Positions 26,399 to 35,165 of a stretch of DNA of 64,000 nt are shown here, piece after piece; the stretch's first letter is position 1, and each line of letters begins with the position of its first letter. The translations under genes were made by a program, and so were the position numbers. Origin of the DNA: Rhodanobacter sp. A1T4 (GTDB lineage Bacteria; Pseudomonadota; Gammaproteobacteria; Xanthomonadales; Rhodanobacteraceae). Under the pieces are notes generated by a model. That model ran no database searches. It saw only the letters and a program-made list of their open reading frames with translations, and was not told the origin of the DNA. The stretch is taken from positions 400,475 to 464,474 of the forward strand of contig NZ_JACHCP010000005.1 in assembly GCF_014207185.1 (NCBI RefSeq), in the 5' to 3' direction.

Positions 26399-27784
26399 CT
26401 AGCGCCTTCCCCGACCCAGGCGGTAACGATGAAGAGTCTGCGAATGGGCGAGTTGCTCATGCCATGCCGCCTTGGTCAGCACGCGCTCCAGGGCCGGCCG
26501 ACTGGCGTCGTGATGGAACTGCCAGATGCCGTAGATGCGTCCGTGGAACGAGGCCTCACTGCCGATCTTCGGGTCCACGGCCAAGCCGCTGCCGAGCCCA
26601 AACAGATGCAGTCCCTCGATACGGCGGCCATCGGTATCACATGGGCAGCCGGCTGCATCTGAATCAAGACCTCCCTGGATTTCTCGCAGGGCGACAGGCT
26701 CTCCGTCGTCGCGAAGCAGTTCGGGCAGGCAGGGCTGATAGCCGGTGCACTGAATAACGCCGGCACAGGCACTCAGGCAACCCTGGGCATCTGCATTGGC
26801 GACAGCATCGCCGCCGCCGACCGGCAACGTGCGCACCTTTACGCGCGTACCAGGCACCATCCCATCGGTCAGCACACCGCCGCCTATCTCGAAAGCACGA
26901 TAGCGTAATCCCCCTGATCGATTGATGCGTCCCGACACGGGGCAGACATCGTGCTCTTCGTCAAAGACATATCCCGCCTGCTGTGCTGCCTCGCGGGTTT
27001 CAAAAAACAGTTTGATCGGTGAGCGATGCAGCAGCACGATTTCTTTCAGCCCAACGGCTTCCAGCTCAACCGCCAGACGCTCCAGTACCGAGAATGCACT
27101 GTGCGAACCGCCCACCACCACCAGCGATCGACTACCTCGCATCAATTGACTGAAATGCGCGCGTAGCGCGGCTGCCGGCTCGCTGAGAACATGGTCAGAT
27201 GTGAGCATCCGCTCGTCCTCTTCAGGCGCAACAAGGCTCATCTCTCTCAGCGCATCCCGCAACAGACGCGGCGTCTGAGTGCCTCCGATGTTCATGACAA
27301 CTGAAGCCGTGCGTACCTCGTAGCGTGAGCCGTCCGGTGCACAAACGCGCAAATCAAAATGCTCTCCCCGCCGGATGACGGATTCGACCCGGCTTGCCCG
27401 CCGCACGAACACGCCGTAAGTCCGTTCGATGTGCGCAACGAGCAGCTCGGTAGCGGCGCCGAGCACCGTCGCCACTTCCGGGAGCATGGAGACACTCTGC
27501 GGGTTTGCGCGCATCCGCTGATAAGCGGGCAGGTGCTGCAATGGCATGAAGATATTGCCAAACGCAGGGTCTACAAGACAATTCAGGAAGACGTCGTTGA
27601 CCGAGTTGGCGCTCACTTGATACTCGCCGAGCCGCCCGTCGCCAACGCTGTTTGCGCCATCCAGGATGAGCAGGCCATGCGCGGCAAGACGTTCGCACTT
27701 GCCGCTCTTGAAGGCATTGAACAAGAAGCCTGCGCCTGCCGGCCCCAGTCCTACAATGGCGCAGCCCAATGGCTCAGATCTCAT
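26399..27784 (-). CDS. FAD/NAD(P)-binding oxidoreductase (monooxygenase-like)
   Basis: About 461 residues from ATG 27784 (27793 also possible), overlapping the upstream GT2 stop. It begins with a dinucleotide fold CAIVGLGPAGAGF; a second Rossmann motif VVVGGSHSAFSVLERL near residue 240 and an ATG-like VIQCTGYQPCLPELL near 380 follow. This two-nucleotide layout is shared with N-hydroxylating (SidA/IucD-like) and related flavin monooxygenases; the central region is divergent and no exact family is recognised. As third gene of a DegT-GT2-flavoprotein unit it may oxidise an amino sugar or the residue transferred by its neighbours; this is inference. Confidence 0.7.
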   Translation of the reverse strand: MRSEPLGCAIVGLGPAGAGFLFNAFKSGKCERLAAHGLLILDGANSVGDGRLGEYQVSANSVNDVFLNCLVDPAFGNIFMPLQHLPAYQRMRANPQSVSMLPEVATVLGAATELLVAHIERTYGVFVRRASRVESVIRRGEHFDLRVCAPDGSRYEVRTASVVMNIGGTQTPRLLRDALREMSLVAPEEDERMLTSDHVLSEPAAALRAHFSQLMRGSRSLVVVGGSHSAFSVLERLAVELEAVGLKEIVLLHRSPIKLFFETREAAQQAGYVFDEEHDVCPVSGRINRSGGLRYRAFEIGGGVLTDGMVPGTRVKVRTLPVGGGDAVANADAQGCLSACAGVIQCTGYQPCLPELLRDDGEPVALREIQGGLDSDAAGCPCDTDGRRIEGLHLFGLGSGLAVDPKIGSEASFHGRIYGIWQFHHDASRPALERVLTKAAWHEQLAHSQTLHRYRLGRGRR

Positions 27785-28829
27785 CGCGCTCATTCCAGAA
27801 GCGCAGCCCCCAGACGCCCAACCTTGCGAGTCGGCGAGACATGGAGGGAAACGGAGCCAGTATCTCCATGATCCAGAGATAGGCGGCGATCCTTCCCGAT
27901 GCGCGCGACTTTTTGGCGTATTGCGCAAACTCTTCCATCTGCCCGGCAAGCGCGAACTTTACCGCCCAGCGACCATAGGTTCTCGCGGCGGATCTGTTCA
28001 ATGCTGCCTGTGGAATGCCCAGCGCAACGCCATAGACAACGGAGTCCTCGAACATATCGCGCAGGTATTGGCTTGGCACCTGCACACTTAGCGAGGCATG
28101 GCTTACGCCGACGCCCCGGCGATACGCGCCCAGAACTTTGTTGATGTAGACGATCGATCCTCGGCCCGCGTGGTACAGGTGCCAGTGGCAATCGATCATT
28201 TCGCGCCCTTCGTAGATCAGCCCCTCGGCGGCCGAGCGGCGATACATCTTTGTCGAGTGAGCAAAAAACGGAAGGTGTGCTGCAAGAAAGGCAAGGTCGA
28301 GCACTGCTTCGCTCTGCGGGTTTACCTTTAGCCGCTTGCGGAAGAAATGGTTTGCCTCGATACGGCCGGTTGCTTCGTCGAAGACCAGGCAATCATGAGC
28401 ACAGATGGCGCACTCGGGATGTCGCTGCATGGCATCTAGCTGAGCACGCAGCTTTCCTGGCAACCAGTAATCATCGCCATCGATATGGGCGACGAATTCC
28501 CCGCGGGCCTCGGCATGTGTAAGGAAGTAATTTGCTGTCGCGCCCCGGTTTTGTTCGCCAGGAAGCAGACGCACGACACCGGGATATTGCGCGACATATT
28601 CCTCGATGATCTTCCGGGTGCCGTCGGTAGAAAAATCGTCTCCCGCTAGAACTTCAAATGGCTCATCGAGATCCTGGCTCAGGATGCTGTCCAGGCACTG
28701 ACGAATGTAGGGTGCTTGGTTGTATGTGATGACGCAGACGGTTAGTCGGAGTGAGCCCGGGATGTCTTCTCGGCAATGCGTGGTCTCCATCAGCGACGTA
28801 TGCGGTAACTTGAAGGTGCCCGCATTCAT
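27774..28829 (-). CDS. glycosyltransferase family 2
   Basis: 351 residues. The GT-A fold opens LTVCVITYNQAPYIRQCLDSIL; nucleotide-binding DDFSTDGT and the metal-binding DGDDYW follow. It adds one sugar to the lipid-linked EPS intermediate or to a dedicated acceptor. ATG 28829 overlaps the aminotransferase stop as ATGA, implying translational coupling, and its own end overlaps the flavoprotein start. No membrane helix except a weakly hydrophobic C-terminal stretch. Confidence 0.88.
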   Translation of the reverse strand: MNAGTFKLPHTSLMETTHCREDIPGSLRLTVCVITYNQAPYIRQCLDSILSQDLDEPFEVLAGDDFSTDGTRKIIEEYVAQYPGVVRLLPGEQNRGATANYFLTHAEARGEFVAHIDGDDYWLPGKLRAQLDAMQRHPECAICAHDCLVFDEATGRIEANHFFRKRLKVNPQSEAVLDLAFLAAHLPFFAHSTKMYRRSAAEGLIYEGREMIDCHWHLYHAGRGSIVYINKVLGAYRRGVGVSHASLSVQVPSQYLRDMFEDSVVYGVALGIPQAALNRSAARTYGRWAVKFALAGQMEEFAQYAKKSRASGRIAAYLWIMEILAPFPSMSRRLARLGVWGLRFWNERDEI

Positions 28830-29959
28830 TGCGCAACCGAACACGACAGCAAGTCACTCTGCGAGGCCATGTAGGTTTTCGTCGGCAGGGCATTCAAGAT
28901 CGTCGCGCAGACCCGTTCCACGTCTGTGGGCAGCAACTCGGCATACAACGGCAGGCACAGCACACGCTGGGCAATACGCGGTGAGTGTCGAGTCGAGCCG
29001 AACCGGGCATACGGCAGGTTCGCGTCCAGCGACGGGAAAAAATAGCGTCGAGTCCTGATGTCTTGATCGTTCAATAACGTTACGACGTGTTCGCATGTAC
29101 TCGCGTCGGCGAAGGCGAGTGGCATGTAACTGCCGGAGGTAGTCACATCGGGTTCGACCTTCTGGCACTGCACGTGGTCGCCAAGCCTCCGCTGATAAAG
29201 ATCAGTCAGACTGCGCCGTCGTTCGATCACGTAATCCATGTCGTCGAGCATGGCCAGGCCCATGGCGGCGTGCATTTCACTCAGTTTCAGATTTGTACCT
29301 ACATCGACGATGGCGCCAGTATGCGCATCCATGCCGAAATTGATCATGCGGCGAGCGCGCTCGCAGGCATCGTCGTCGCGGAACACCACCGCGCCACCTT
29401 CGATCGTGTGGAACACCTTCGTCGCATGGAAGCTGATTGCCGAGGCATCACCCCAATCGAGAATGCTCTGCCCGCCTTTGCGCACACCAAAACAGTGTGC
29501 GGCGTCATAAATCACTTTCAGCCCATGCCGTCGGGCAATCTCGCCAATGCGCGCGTCATCTGCAGGGTTTCCGTAGACATGCACCGGAGCGATCGCCGTC
29601 GTATCTGGCCGAATGGCTGATTCGATTTCGCCAGGATCCAAGTTCCAGCTTTGTGGATCGATATCCGCGAAAATCGGTTCGATGCCATGCCATGCCGGAA
29701 CGCTGCTGCTGGCTACAAAGCTAAATGGGGTCGTCACTACGCTGCCAGATACATCCAGGGCGTGATAGGCAAGATCGAGCGCAGCGCTGCCGCTGCAGAC
29801 CAACACCAGATTGCGTATGCCAAGGTAGGCCTCAAGGCGCTCCGTAAGCTCACGCACGAGCGGGCCGTTATTGGTCAAATGACCTCGCGCGTAGATGCCT
29901 TCGACATAGCTGAGGTACTTCGTCAGGCTGGGGAGATAGGAGCGGGTAATGTCTAACAC
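28826..29959 (-). CDS. DegT/DnrJ/EryC1/StrS aminotransferase
   Basis: 377-residue PLP enzyme of the sugar aminotransferase family. PLP-phosphate region VCSGSAALDLAYHAL, Asp in YDAAHCFG and Schiff-base Lys181 in SFHATKVFHTIEGG. Such enzymes aminate keto-sugar nucleotides to give dTDP- or UDP-amino sugars; the residues do not say which. No sugar dehydratase is in the window, so the keto substrate must come from elsewhere. It starts at GTG with GAGGAG six bases upstream. First gene of a three-gene leftward unit with ATGA coupling to the GT2. Confidence 0.9.
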   Translation of the reverse strand: MLDITRSYLPSLTKYLSYVEGIYARGHLTNNGPLVRELTERLEAYLGIRNLVLVCSGSAALDLAYHALDVSGSVVTTPFSFVASSSVPAWHGIEPIFADIDPQSWNLDPGEIESAIRPDTTAIAPVHVYGNPADDARIGEIARRHGLKVIYDAAHCFGVRKGGQSILDWGDASAISFHATKVFHTIEGGAVVFRDDDACERARRMINFGMDAHTGAIVDVGTNLKLSEMHAAMGLAMLDDMDYVIERRRSLTDLYQRRLGDHVQCQKVEPDVTTSGSYMPLAFADASTCEHVVTLLNDQDIRTRRYFFPSLDANLPYARFGSTRHSPRIAQRVLCLPLYAELLPTDVERVCATILNALPTKTYMASQSDLLSCSVAQ

Positions 29960-30862
29960 GTTGACTCCTCAGCTTGGATTGCATTGTTCGAAATGGATTT
30001 GCTTTCAACCGAATTCGAACATCGCGACTTGCGCGCCGCATCGCTGCAGGCGCGTGCCTTTTCTTTCAGTTTTATGGCCGTAACCCAAGCCGTTCTTGAT
30101 TAAACGCAGATGCAATCCAGATGACGTTCCAAGAGATGTTTAAATCGGGACTTATTACCCCGAGATTCACTTGCAAGCAGGTACTACTTACGGCTCTTGG
30201 TGGATTCGATAGTCATGCCTTATTCAGGCCATTCATAACTCATTAGTGTGATATAAATCTCAAACGCTTAAGATTTTTTATAGTACAGGTAAGATAAGTG
30301 CACAAAGCGTGGATGCTTTCCGGAATGGCGTGAAGCGGTGTTTGGTCGGCCGTTAATGCGTACGTATCCATCCGGATATTTCCGGGAATGAGATTTAATA
30401 ATGGGATCTAATTCGGCAGCGGTATTTCGGCGGGTATTCCCATTTCAACCCACCAGCCAGTCGGCATTGGTGCCACTGAGCCGCAACGAATTTGATGCTC
30501 GAGCGCTGGAAGACTAGTCGCTGGCGGCGAAGGCCTTAACGCTTGCTATGAGCGTTTCGTATTAGCCAAGTGACCGGCCGCAGACCGACAGCGGCATACT
30601 GTTCATCGTCGTGACGTTGACAGATGGCGAAGATTTTGGCCGCCAGTCGGCTGCGGATTGACTTCTCTTGTCCGCCCCACCCTTTCTTGGCTGGTATTGG
30701 CCGTCGAGGTTTATCCGCTCTCGCCTGGACTTTTGGCGATGTAGCGGTGCACGTGATATCCCCATTTCATGCACCAGTAATGGCAGGGAATTCGCGTTCG
30801 CCGCGCCATGCCGGCCCGACAAGGTGTCGATCTCCAATCCGTTTGCCCGTGCGCGGGACGAG
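29960..30862. other. intergenic region: AT-rich control segment and possible gene remnant
   Basis: Left half (about 30050-30420) is AT-rich with no gene and would hold the aminotransferase promoter region. A weak hairpin AAATCT/AGATTT followed by T6 lies near 30260-30290. The right half (30430-30860) has coding-like composition on the minus strand, but is broken among frames: short readable stretches (for example RLAAKIFAICQRHDDEQYAAV) shift frame and hit stops. I suspect a decayed transposase or accessory gene but cannot identify it. Confidence 0.4.
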
Positions 30863-32416
30863 CTAGCTCATCTGAGCCGTATTCTCGATCACCGCATAGG
30901 CGTTGGGTATTGCCTTGCCATTGACGAAGCACGTCTGCGCCCAATGCACGACCGTCGCCAGGCTGGGCCGAAATGTCCGATATTTCTCAAGCATCGTGTC
31001 GAGGTTCTCCGCCTGCGCGTTCGCGCCGTTCGCTGCCGGCACCGGCATGGCTGTCAGGCCGCTCACCATGGAATGAATAGCGGCCGCGTCCGGACCCATG
31101 ACGGTATTACGGCTGAGGACGTTTTTCTGGGCCAGGCCAAGTTCCACGCCGGGGCTTTGCTCGGCGAAGACAATGTTGTCGTGGATCGCCGTGTTGTTCG
31201 GCACGCCCTGCCAGTTGTCGGCCTTGAACAAGGTGCCAGCGTCGCCGCTGGGGCGACGTGGAATGATGAAGATGTTGTTGAAGATCGTGCTGCCTTCGAC
31301 CGGACCGGTTATCCGCACCGATGCGCTGTTCGACGGGCGCAATGAATCATTGATGCTGACGTTGTAACGCACGATGGTGCCGGTATTGCCGGCGCCGAGA
31401 TTCTTGTTGCCCATGTTGCAGATCAGCGCGAGGCCACCGATATTGTCGTGGCTATAGTTGTATTGAATCACCGTGTGGTTGCAGGCCAAGTCAGCGTCAA
31501 ACGCCTCGCCGTCGGCGTGTGCCTGATGACCGCTGACCTCGTTGTACTGAATCAGGGTGTTGTCGCTGTTGAACGGCCAGATGCCGGCGGCGGCTTCGCC
31601 GGGCGGCAGTTCCGTGCAGTTGCTGACCGTGTTGTGCTCGACCAGGGCACCATCGCAGCCGATGATCAGGATGCAGTCGCCCGGTACTTGCTGAATCTTG
31701 TTGCCGCGCACGATCACGTTGCGGCCAAGGCCACCCTCGCGGCTGCCGCCGGCCAGAAAATGAATGCCGTTGCGCTGCGTGTTGATGACGCTGCAATTGG
31801 ATATCTGCAGGCCTTCGTAGCGGCTGGGGCGCTGCTTGCCGGTAGCGTTGACCATGATGCCGGCACCAGCCCCCTGTTTCTTGATCGGCGAACCGTTGAC
31901 GTCATGCACGTACAGGCTGTCCAGCACGATGCCATGGGCCACGCCGAAATCTTCGTGGTGCACGTAGACGCCCGCGCGATTGCCCTGATTCTGCGTACCC
32001 TTGTTGGAGACTTGCAGATTGCGCAGCGTCCAGTACTCGACGTTGTGCAGGTAAACCGAGCACTGCGCTTTGCCATAGGCATGGATGTGCGGCAGCGCGC
32101 CGCTACCGTAACTGTCCACCACGACCGGCTGGCTGGCGTTGCCTGAGCCTTGCGGATGGAACTGTCCGGGAAAACTGCTGCCGCGCTTGAAGTAAATGCG
32201 ATCACCCGGCTGGAAGATGACACTATTGAGTTTGGTGATGCTGCGCCACGCCTGCTGCGGATTGCTTCCGGGCGCGCCGTCGTTGCCGGCTTCACCATCC
32301 AGGTAGAAAGTGCGGCCCCCGGTTGCCGCGGCAAACGAGGTTCCGGAACCCATGCCGAAGGATGCAGCGACTGCCAGGGCCATGGTCGAGTGACGAAGAA
32401 AATCACGTCGGTTCAT
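30863..32416 (-). CDS. Tat-exported right-handed beta-helix protein
   Basis: 517 residues. A twin-arginine signal (NRRDFLRHSTMALAVAAS, cleavage near SFA) is followed by GRTFYLDGEAGNDGAPGSNP, a typical start of pectate-lyase-like beta-helix proteins, and by many helix rungs rich in N, V, I and G (for example ALVEHNTVSNC, TVIQYNYSHDNIGG, GTIVRYNVSIN). Such folds in EPS loci are commonly polysaccharide lyases, hydrolases or epimerases acting in the periplasm. GGAG nine bases before ATG 32416 supports the start. Last gene of the leftward EPS operon, 36 bp after a GT2. Catalytic residues are not assignable. Confidence 0.8.
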   Translation of the reverse strand: MNRRDFLRHSTMALAVAASFGMGSGTSFAAATGGRTFYLDGEAGNDGAPGSNPQQAWRSITKLNSVIFQPGDRIYFKRGSSFPGQFHPQGSGNASQPVVVDSYGSGALPHIHAYGKAQCSVYLHNVEYWTLRNLQVSNKGTQNQGNRAGVYVHHEDFGVAHGIVLDSLYVHDVNGSPIKKQGAGAGIMVNATGKQRPSRYEGLQISNCSVINTQRNGIHFLAGGSREGGLGRNVIVRGNKIQQVPGDCILIIGCDGALVEHNTVSNCTELPPGEAAAGIWPFNSDNTLIQYNEVSGHQAHADGEAFDADLACNHTVIQYNYSHDNIGGLALICNMGNKNLGAGNTGTIVRYNVSINDSLRPSNSASVRITGPVEGSTIFNNIFIIPRRPSGDAGTLFKADNWQGVPNNTAIHDNIVFAEQSPGVELGLAQKNVLSRNTVMGPDAAAIHSMVSGLTAMPVPAANGANAQAENLDTMLEKYRTFRPSLATVVHWAQTCFVNGKAIPNAYAVIENTAQMS

Positions 32417-32452
32417 TGGCTTTACTCCAGAGAAAATGATTCAAGGAAAATG

Positions 32453-33274
32453 TCAGCTACGCGCACTCAGCGAATAGCGATAAATGCCGCCATGCTTCTT
32501 GAGCATGTAGGCGAAGCCGGCCAGATGCTTGATGGTGAGCTTCGAGAATTTGCGCGTCCTGCGCTTGTAGTCGTGAACGATCGAGATGGATCGGCAGTAA
32601 TAGTTGCGCAGGCCCAGTTTGTGCGTGCGCACGCAGAATTCGGCATCTTCGGGCCCGAAGAAAATCTGATCGTCGTAGCCCATCAGCAGCGTGGCGATCT
32701 TTTTGGTGAAGGTCTGGTTGGCACCGAGCACGTAGTCCACTTCCATCGGGTCGCTGGCTTCATCGAAGCGCACATCGGTCATCAGGTGACGCTCAAGTTC
32801 ATCGTTGACGAATTTCAGCTTGCGACTGGCTGCAATGCGCGCGGCGATCGGCTGATAGAAGCGTGGAAAGCGGCGTGTGGAGTCCTGACGGGTGCGGTCG
32901 ACATTGAGCAGTTGGAAACCGACCACGCCGGTGTCCGGATGAGCATTGAAGAAATCTTCAACGATGGTGCCCGGATCGGGGGTCAGAAAAATGGTGTCGT
33001 TGTCCAGCGTCATGCAGTACTCGCCGTGGGCCAGAAACAAGCCCCGGTTGCGGGCCGGGCCGACGCCATAGTTGCGGTCGAGCGGGAAATAGCGAATCTG
33101 CGGATGCTGGGCCATCAGTTCAGCACTGCCGTCGCTGGAGCCGTTGTCCACGACGATGACTTCGTCTTTTTCGAAATCCACTTTGTCCAGCAGCGAATCG
33201 ATACAACGCCGGAGATTCTCCAGCTCGTTCCAGGTGATGATGATGATGGACAGGCGTACCGGTCTTGCGCTCAT
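32453..33274 (-). CDS. glycosyltransferase family 2
   Basis: 273 residues from ATG 33274 (GGGA seven bases upstream; ATG 33286 is an alternative). The GT-A start SIIIITWNELENLRRCIDSLL is followed by VVDNGSSDGS, LDNDTIFL (metal-binding acidic motif) and FFGPEDAEFCVRTHKLG, the ED acid/base region typical of rhamnosyl/galactosyl GT2 enzymes. It is placed to add one sugar of the EPS repeat. No membrane segment. Separated from the preceding acyltransferase gene by 161 bp without a recognisable feature. Confidence 0.88.
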   Translation of the reverse strand: MSARPVRLSIIIITWNELENLRRCIDSLLDKVDFEKDEVIVVDNGSSDGSAELMAQHPQIRYFPLDRNYGVGPARNRGLFLAHGEYCMTLDNDTIFLTPDPGTIVEDFFNAHPDTGVVGFQLLNVDRTRQDSTRRFPRFYQPIAARIAASRKLKFVNDELERHLMTDVRFDEASDPMEVDYVLGANQTFTKKIATLLMGYDDQIFFGPEDAEFCVRTHKLGLRNYYCRSISIVHDYKRRTRKFSKLTIKHLAGFAYMLKKHGGIYRYSLSARS

Positions 33275-33435
33275 AGAAATTCCCATAGATGTTTCACGGC
33301 GTGGGCGCGGTTGTCTGGACGTATTGAAATTTTCCTGACGGGCGATAGCTGATTTGATGCTGCTTAGGCGCAATGATGGAAGTCGTGCCGAAGTGAGTGA
33401 TGAGGCATTGCGTTAAGTGATTCATGCTGAACGCC

Positions 33436-33897
33436 TCACGGGAAAAGTACGGTCGATGGCGTGATGACGGCATTGGCCTTCACTGTGTAGTTGTCGGGAA
33501 TGCGCACGGGTCCGAAGATGCACGCGCCTGTGCCGATGGTGACGTCGGAGCCGATGATCGGCGTGCCGTCACCGGGCCAGCGGTTGCCGATGCAGACCCT
33601 TGCGTAGAGCGTGCAATTGGCGCCGATTTCCGACTTTCCGTTAATGATCAGCCCGAAAGCGTGATAGATGACCAGGCCGGGTCCGATCTTGGCCGTGGTC
33701 GGCATATAGCATTTGAAAATGAATTCGGCGACCTTCTCGAATAGGCGCAGCGGGGCATGGAACCATTTGCCCTGAGCGCTGGCAATCAATCGATAGGTCA
33801 GGATCACCCAGAACGATTGGTCGAGCATCCACCAGATCATGCCTCGGTAGCCGGGCAAGGATTTATAGCGTTGGCAGTCTTTGCGAAAATCGCTCAT
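33436..33897 (-). CDS. hexapeptide-repeat acyltransferase (serine acetyltransferase-like)
   Basis: 153 residues. An N-terminal helical part (about 1-60) precedes left-handed beta-helix turns: TAKIGPGLVIYHAFGLIINGKSEIGANCTL, then IGSDVTIGTGACIFGPVRI with the isoleucine-rich hexapeptide pattern. The His in IYHAFG matches the catalytic His position of CysE-like acetyltransferases. In this setting it most likely O-acetylates an EPS sugar or precursor. ATG 33897 overlaps the wzy stop as ATGA. Confidence 0.85.
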   Translation of the reverse strand: MSDFRKDCQRYKSLPGYRGMIWWMLDQSFWVILTYRLIASAQGKWFHAPLRLFEKVAEFIFKCYMPTTAKIGPGLVIYHAFGLIINGKSEIGANCTLYARVCIGNRWPGDGTPIIGSDVTIGTGACIFGPVRIPDNYTVKANAVITPSTVLFP

Positions 33898-35141
33898 CGG
33901 GGCTCCTGGGAATGGATCAGCGCCGGGTTGTCGTTTTGGTAAGCAAGCGGCAGCGACTGAGCCGGCCCCGGGTGATCGACGGGAGTCGGAGTTTCGTCTG
34001 CGGTCCACTTGGGAAAGGCAAAAAAGGCACCGATGAAAAACCAAAGGTAGGCTTCGGAGCCGTTGAACTGGATCGTACTGAGGACTAGATAACAGATCAG
34101 ATACGCCTTGACGTTGCGCTGCATCGGCGTGGTGGCGCGTTTGAACAGAATCGCCACGATCATGATCAGATAAGCGGCCAGAGACTGCACACCGCCTTCG
34201 AGCAGAAATTGCAGATAGACGTTGTGGACGTTGTTTTCCACGAACGCGATGCCGGATAGTTTCTCCATCACCGGCACGCCGTTGCCAATTCCATAGCCAA
34301 GCAGGTTCTTGTGCAGAGCGACGCCAGCGTAGTGCCACAGCACTAGACGTCCGACACCGTTTTGTTCGAGCTCGGTCTCCGATTTCAGATTGAAGCGGTC
34401 AAGCACCGGAATATCTACGACCGAAGTGAAGATCAGCGCTGCCATAAGCACCAGCAGAGCAAGCCCCAGCGCAAGATTCAGGTAATAAAGTTTGTTTTTG
34501 CGTGTGCGCCAGAGAAAGATCCACAGCGATATGGCCGTGCCGATCAGTCCGGCGCGAGACTGCATCATGCCGCTGGTGAGCAAAGCGAGCATGATCGAAG
34601 GGAAGTAGAGACGCGTGCCTAGCAGCAGGATGGAAAGCATGACCAGCAAGCTGGCCTCGATATTACGCCCGCCGGTGGAAAGGTAGAGCATGTTCGCGGC
34701 ATAGCCGGTACGTGTGTAGATTGCCGCCAGCTGACCGGCAAAAGCGATGTCGCGCAGGATGACGAAGATCACGGTGCAGACGAATACGATCGAGAAGATC
34801 TTCGTCCAGTCTCTGTCGTCGAACTTGCGGCCGTACATACTGCCCATGAAGAAGGCCATCACCACAAAGACCAGCTGGGTCGAGCGCAGGCCGGCGCCAT
34901 AGGCCGGCGCGGCAAAGATCGTCGTGATAGTCAGTACCACGATGAAGATCGTGGCCGTATTGATGCGGAAGTGCTTCAGCGATGGGACATACAGGAAAGG
35001 CAGCAGCAGCAGCAGGATGTGATAGACGTTGATATGCGTCTTGTCATCCGTGTTTTGAGTCAGCGGAATCTGGACGAACAGAAACACCAACAGCAGTGTT
35101 GCGATGGCTTTGGTCGGACTGAATCTGAGGCTGGTCGGCAA
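33894..35141 (-). CDS. wzy: EPS polymerase / O-antigen ligase-like membrane protein (Wzy)
   Basis: 415 residues with ten or more transmembrane helices and a large periplasmic loop before ENNVHNVYLQFLLEGG, the Wzy_C (O-antigen ligase-type) signature with the conserved His. It would link lipid-carried repeat units into polymer at the periplasmic face. It starts at TTG 35141 with GGAG eight bases upstream; no better start is found. Cytoplasmic C-terminal tail of about 45 residues. Its end overlaps the acyltransferase start. Polymerase is favoured over ligase because the locus has one such gene alongside wzx and wzc. Confidence 0.85.
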   Translation of the reverse strand: MPTSLRFSPTKAIATLLLVFLFVQIPLTQNTDDKTHINVYHILLLLLPFLYVPSLKHFRINTATIFIVVLTITTIFAAPAYGAGLRSTQLVFVVMAFFMGSMYGRKFDDRDWTKIFSIVFVCTVIFVILRDIAFAGQLAAIYTRTGYAANMLYLSTGGRNIEASLLVMLSILLLGTRLYFPSIMLALLTSGMMQSRAGLIGTAISLWIFLWRTRKNKLYYLNLALGLALLVLMAALIFTSVVDIPVLDRFNLKSETELEQNGVGRLVLWHYAGVALHKNLLGYGIGNGVPVMEKLSGIAFVENNVHNVYLQFLLEGGVQSLAAYLIMIVAILFKRATTPMQRNVKAYLICYLVLSTIQFNGSEAYLWFFIGAFFAFPKWTADETPTPVDHPGPAQSLPLAYQNDNPALIHSQEPR

Positions 35142-35165
35142 CGTAGTGGCTCCGCAGAATGAGGC

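Noticed and set aside
30668..31345. Rightward 225-codon frame across the beta-helix gene end
   Set aside because: Antisense to the conserved C-terminal part of the Tat-exported beta-helix protein and overlapping a non-coding segment.
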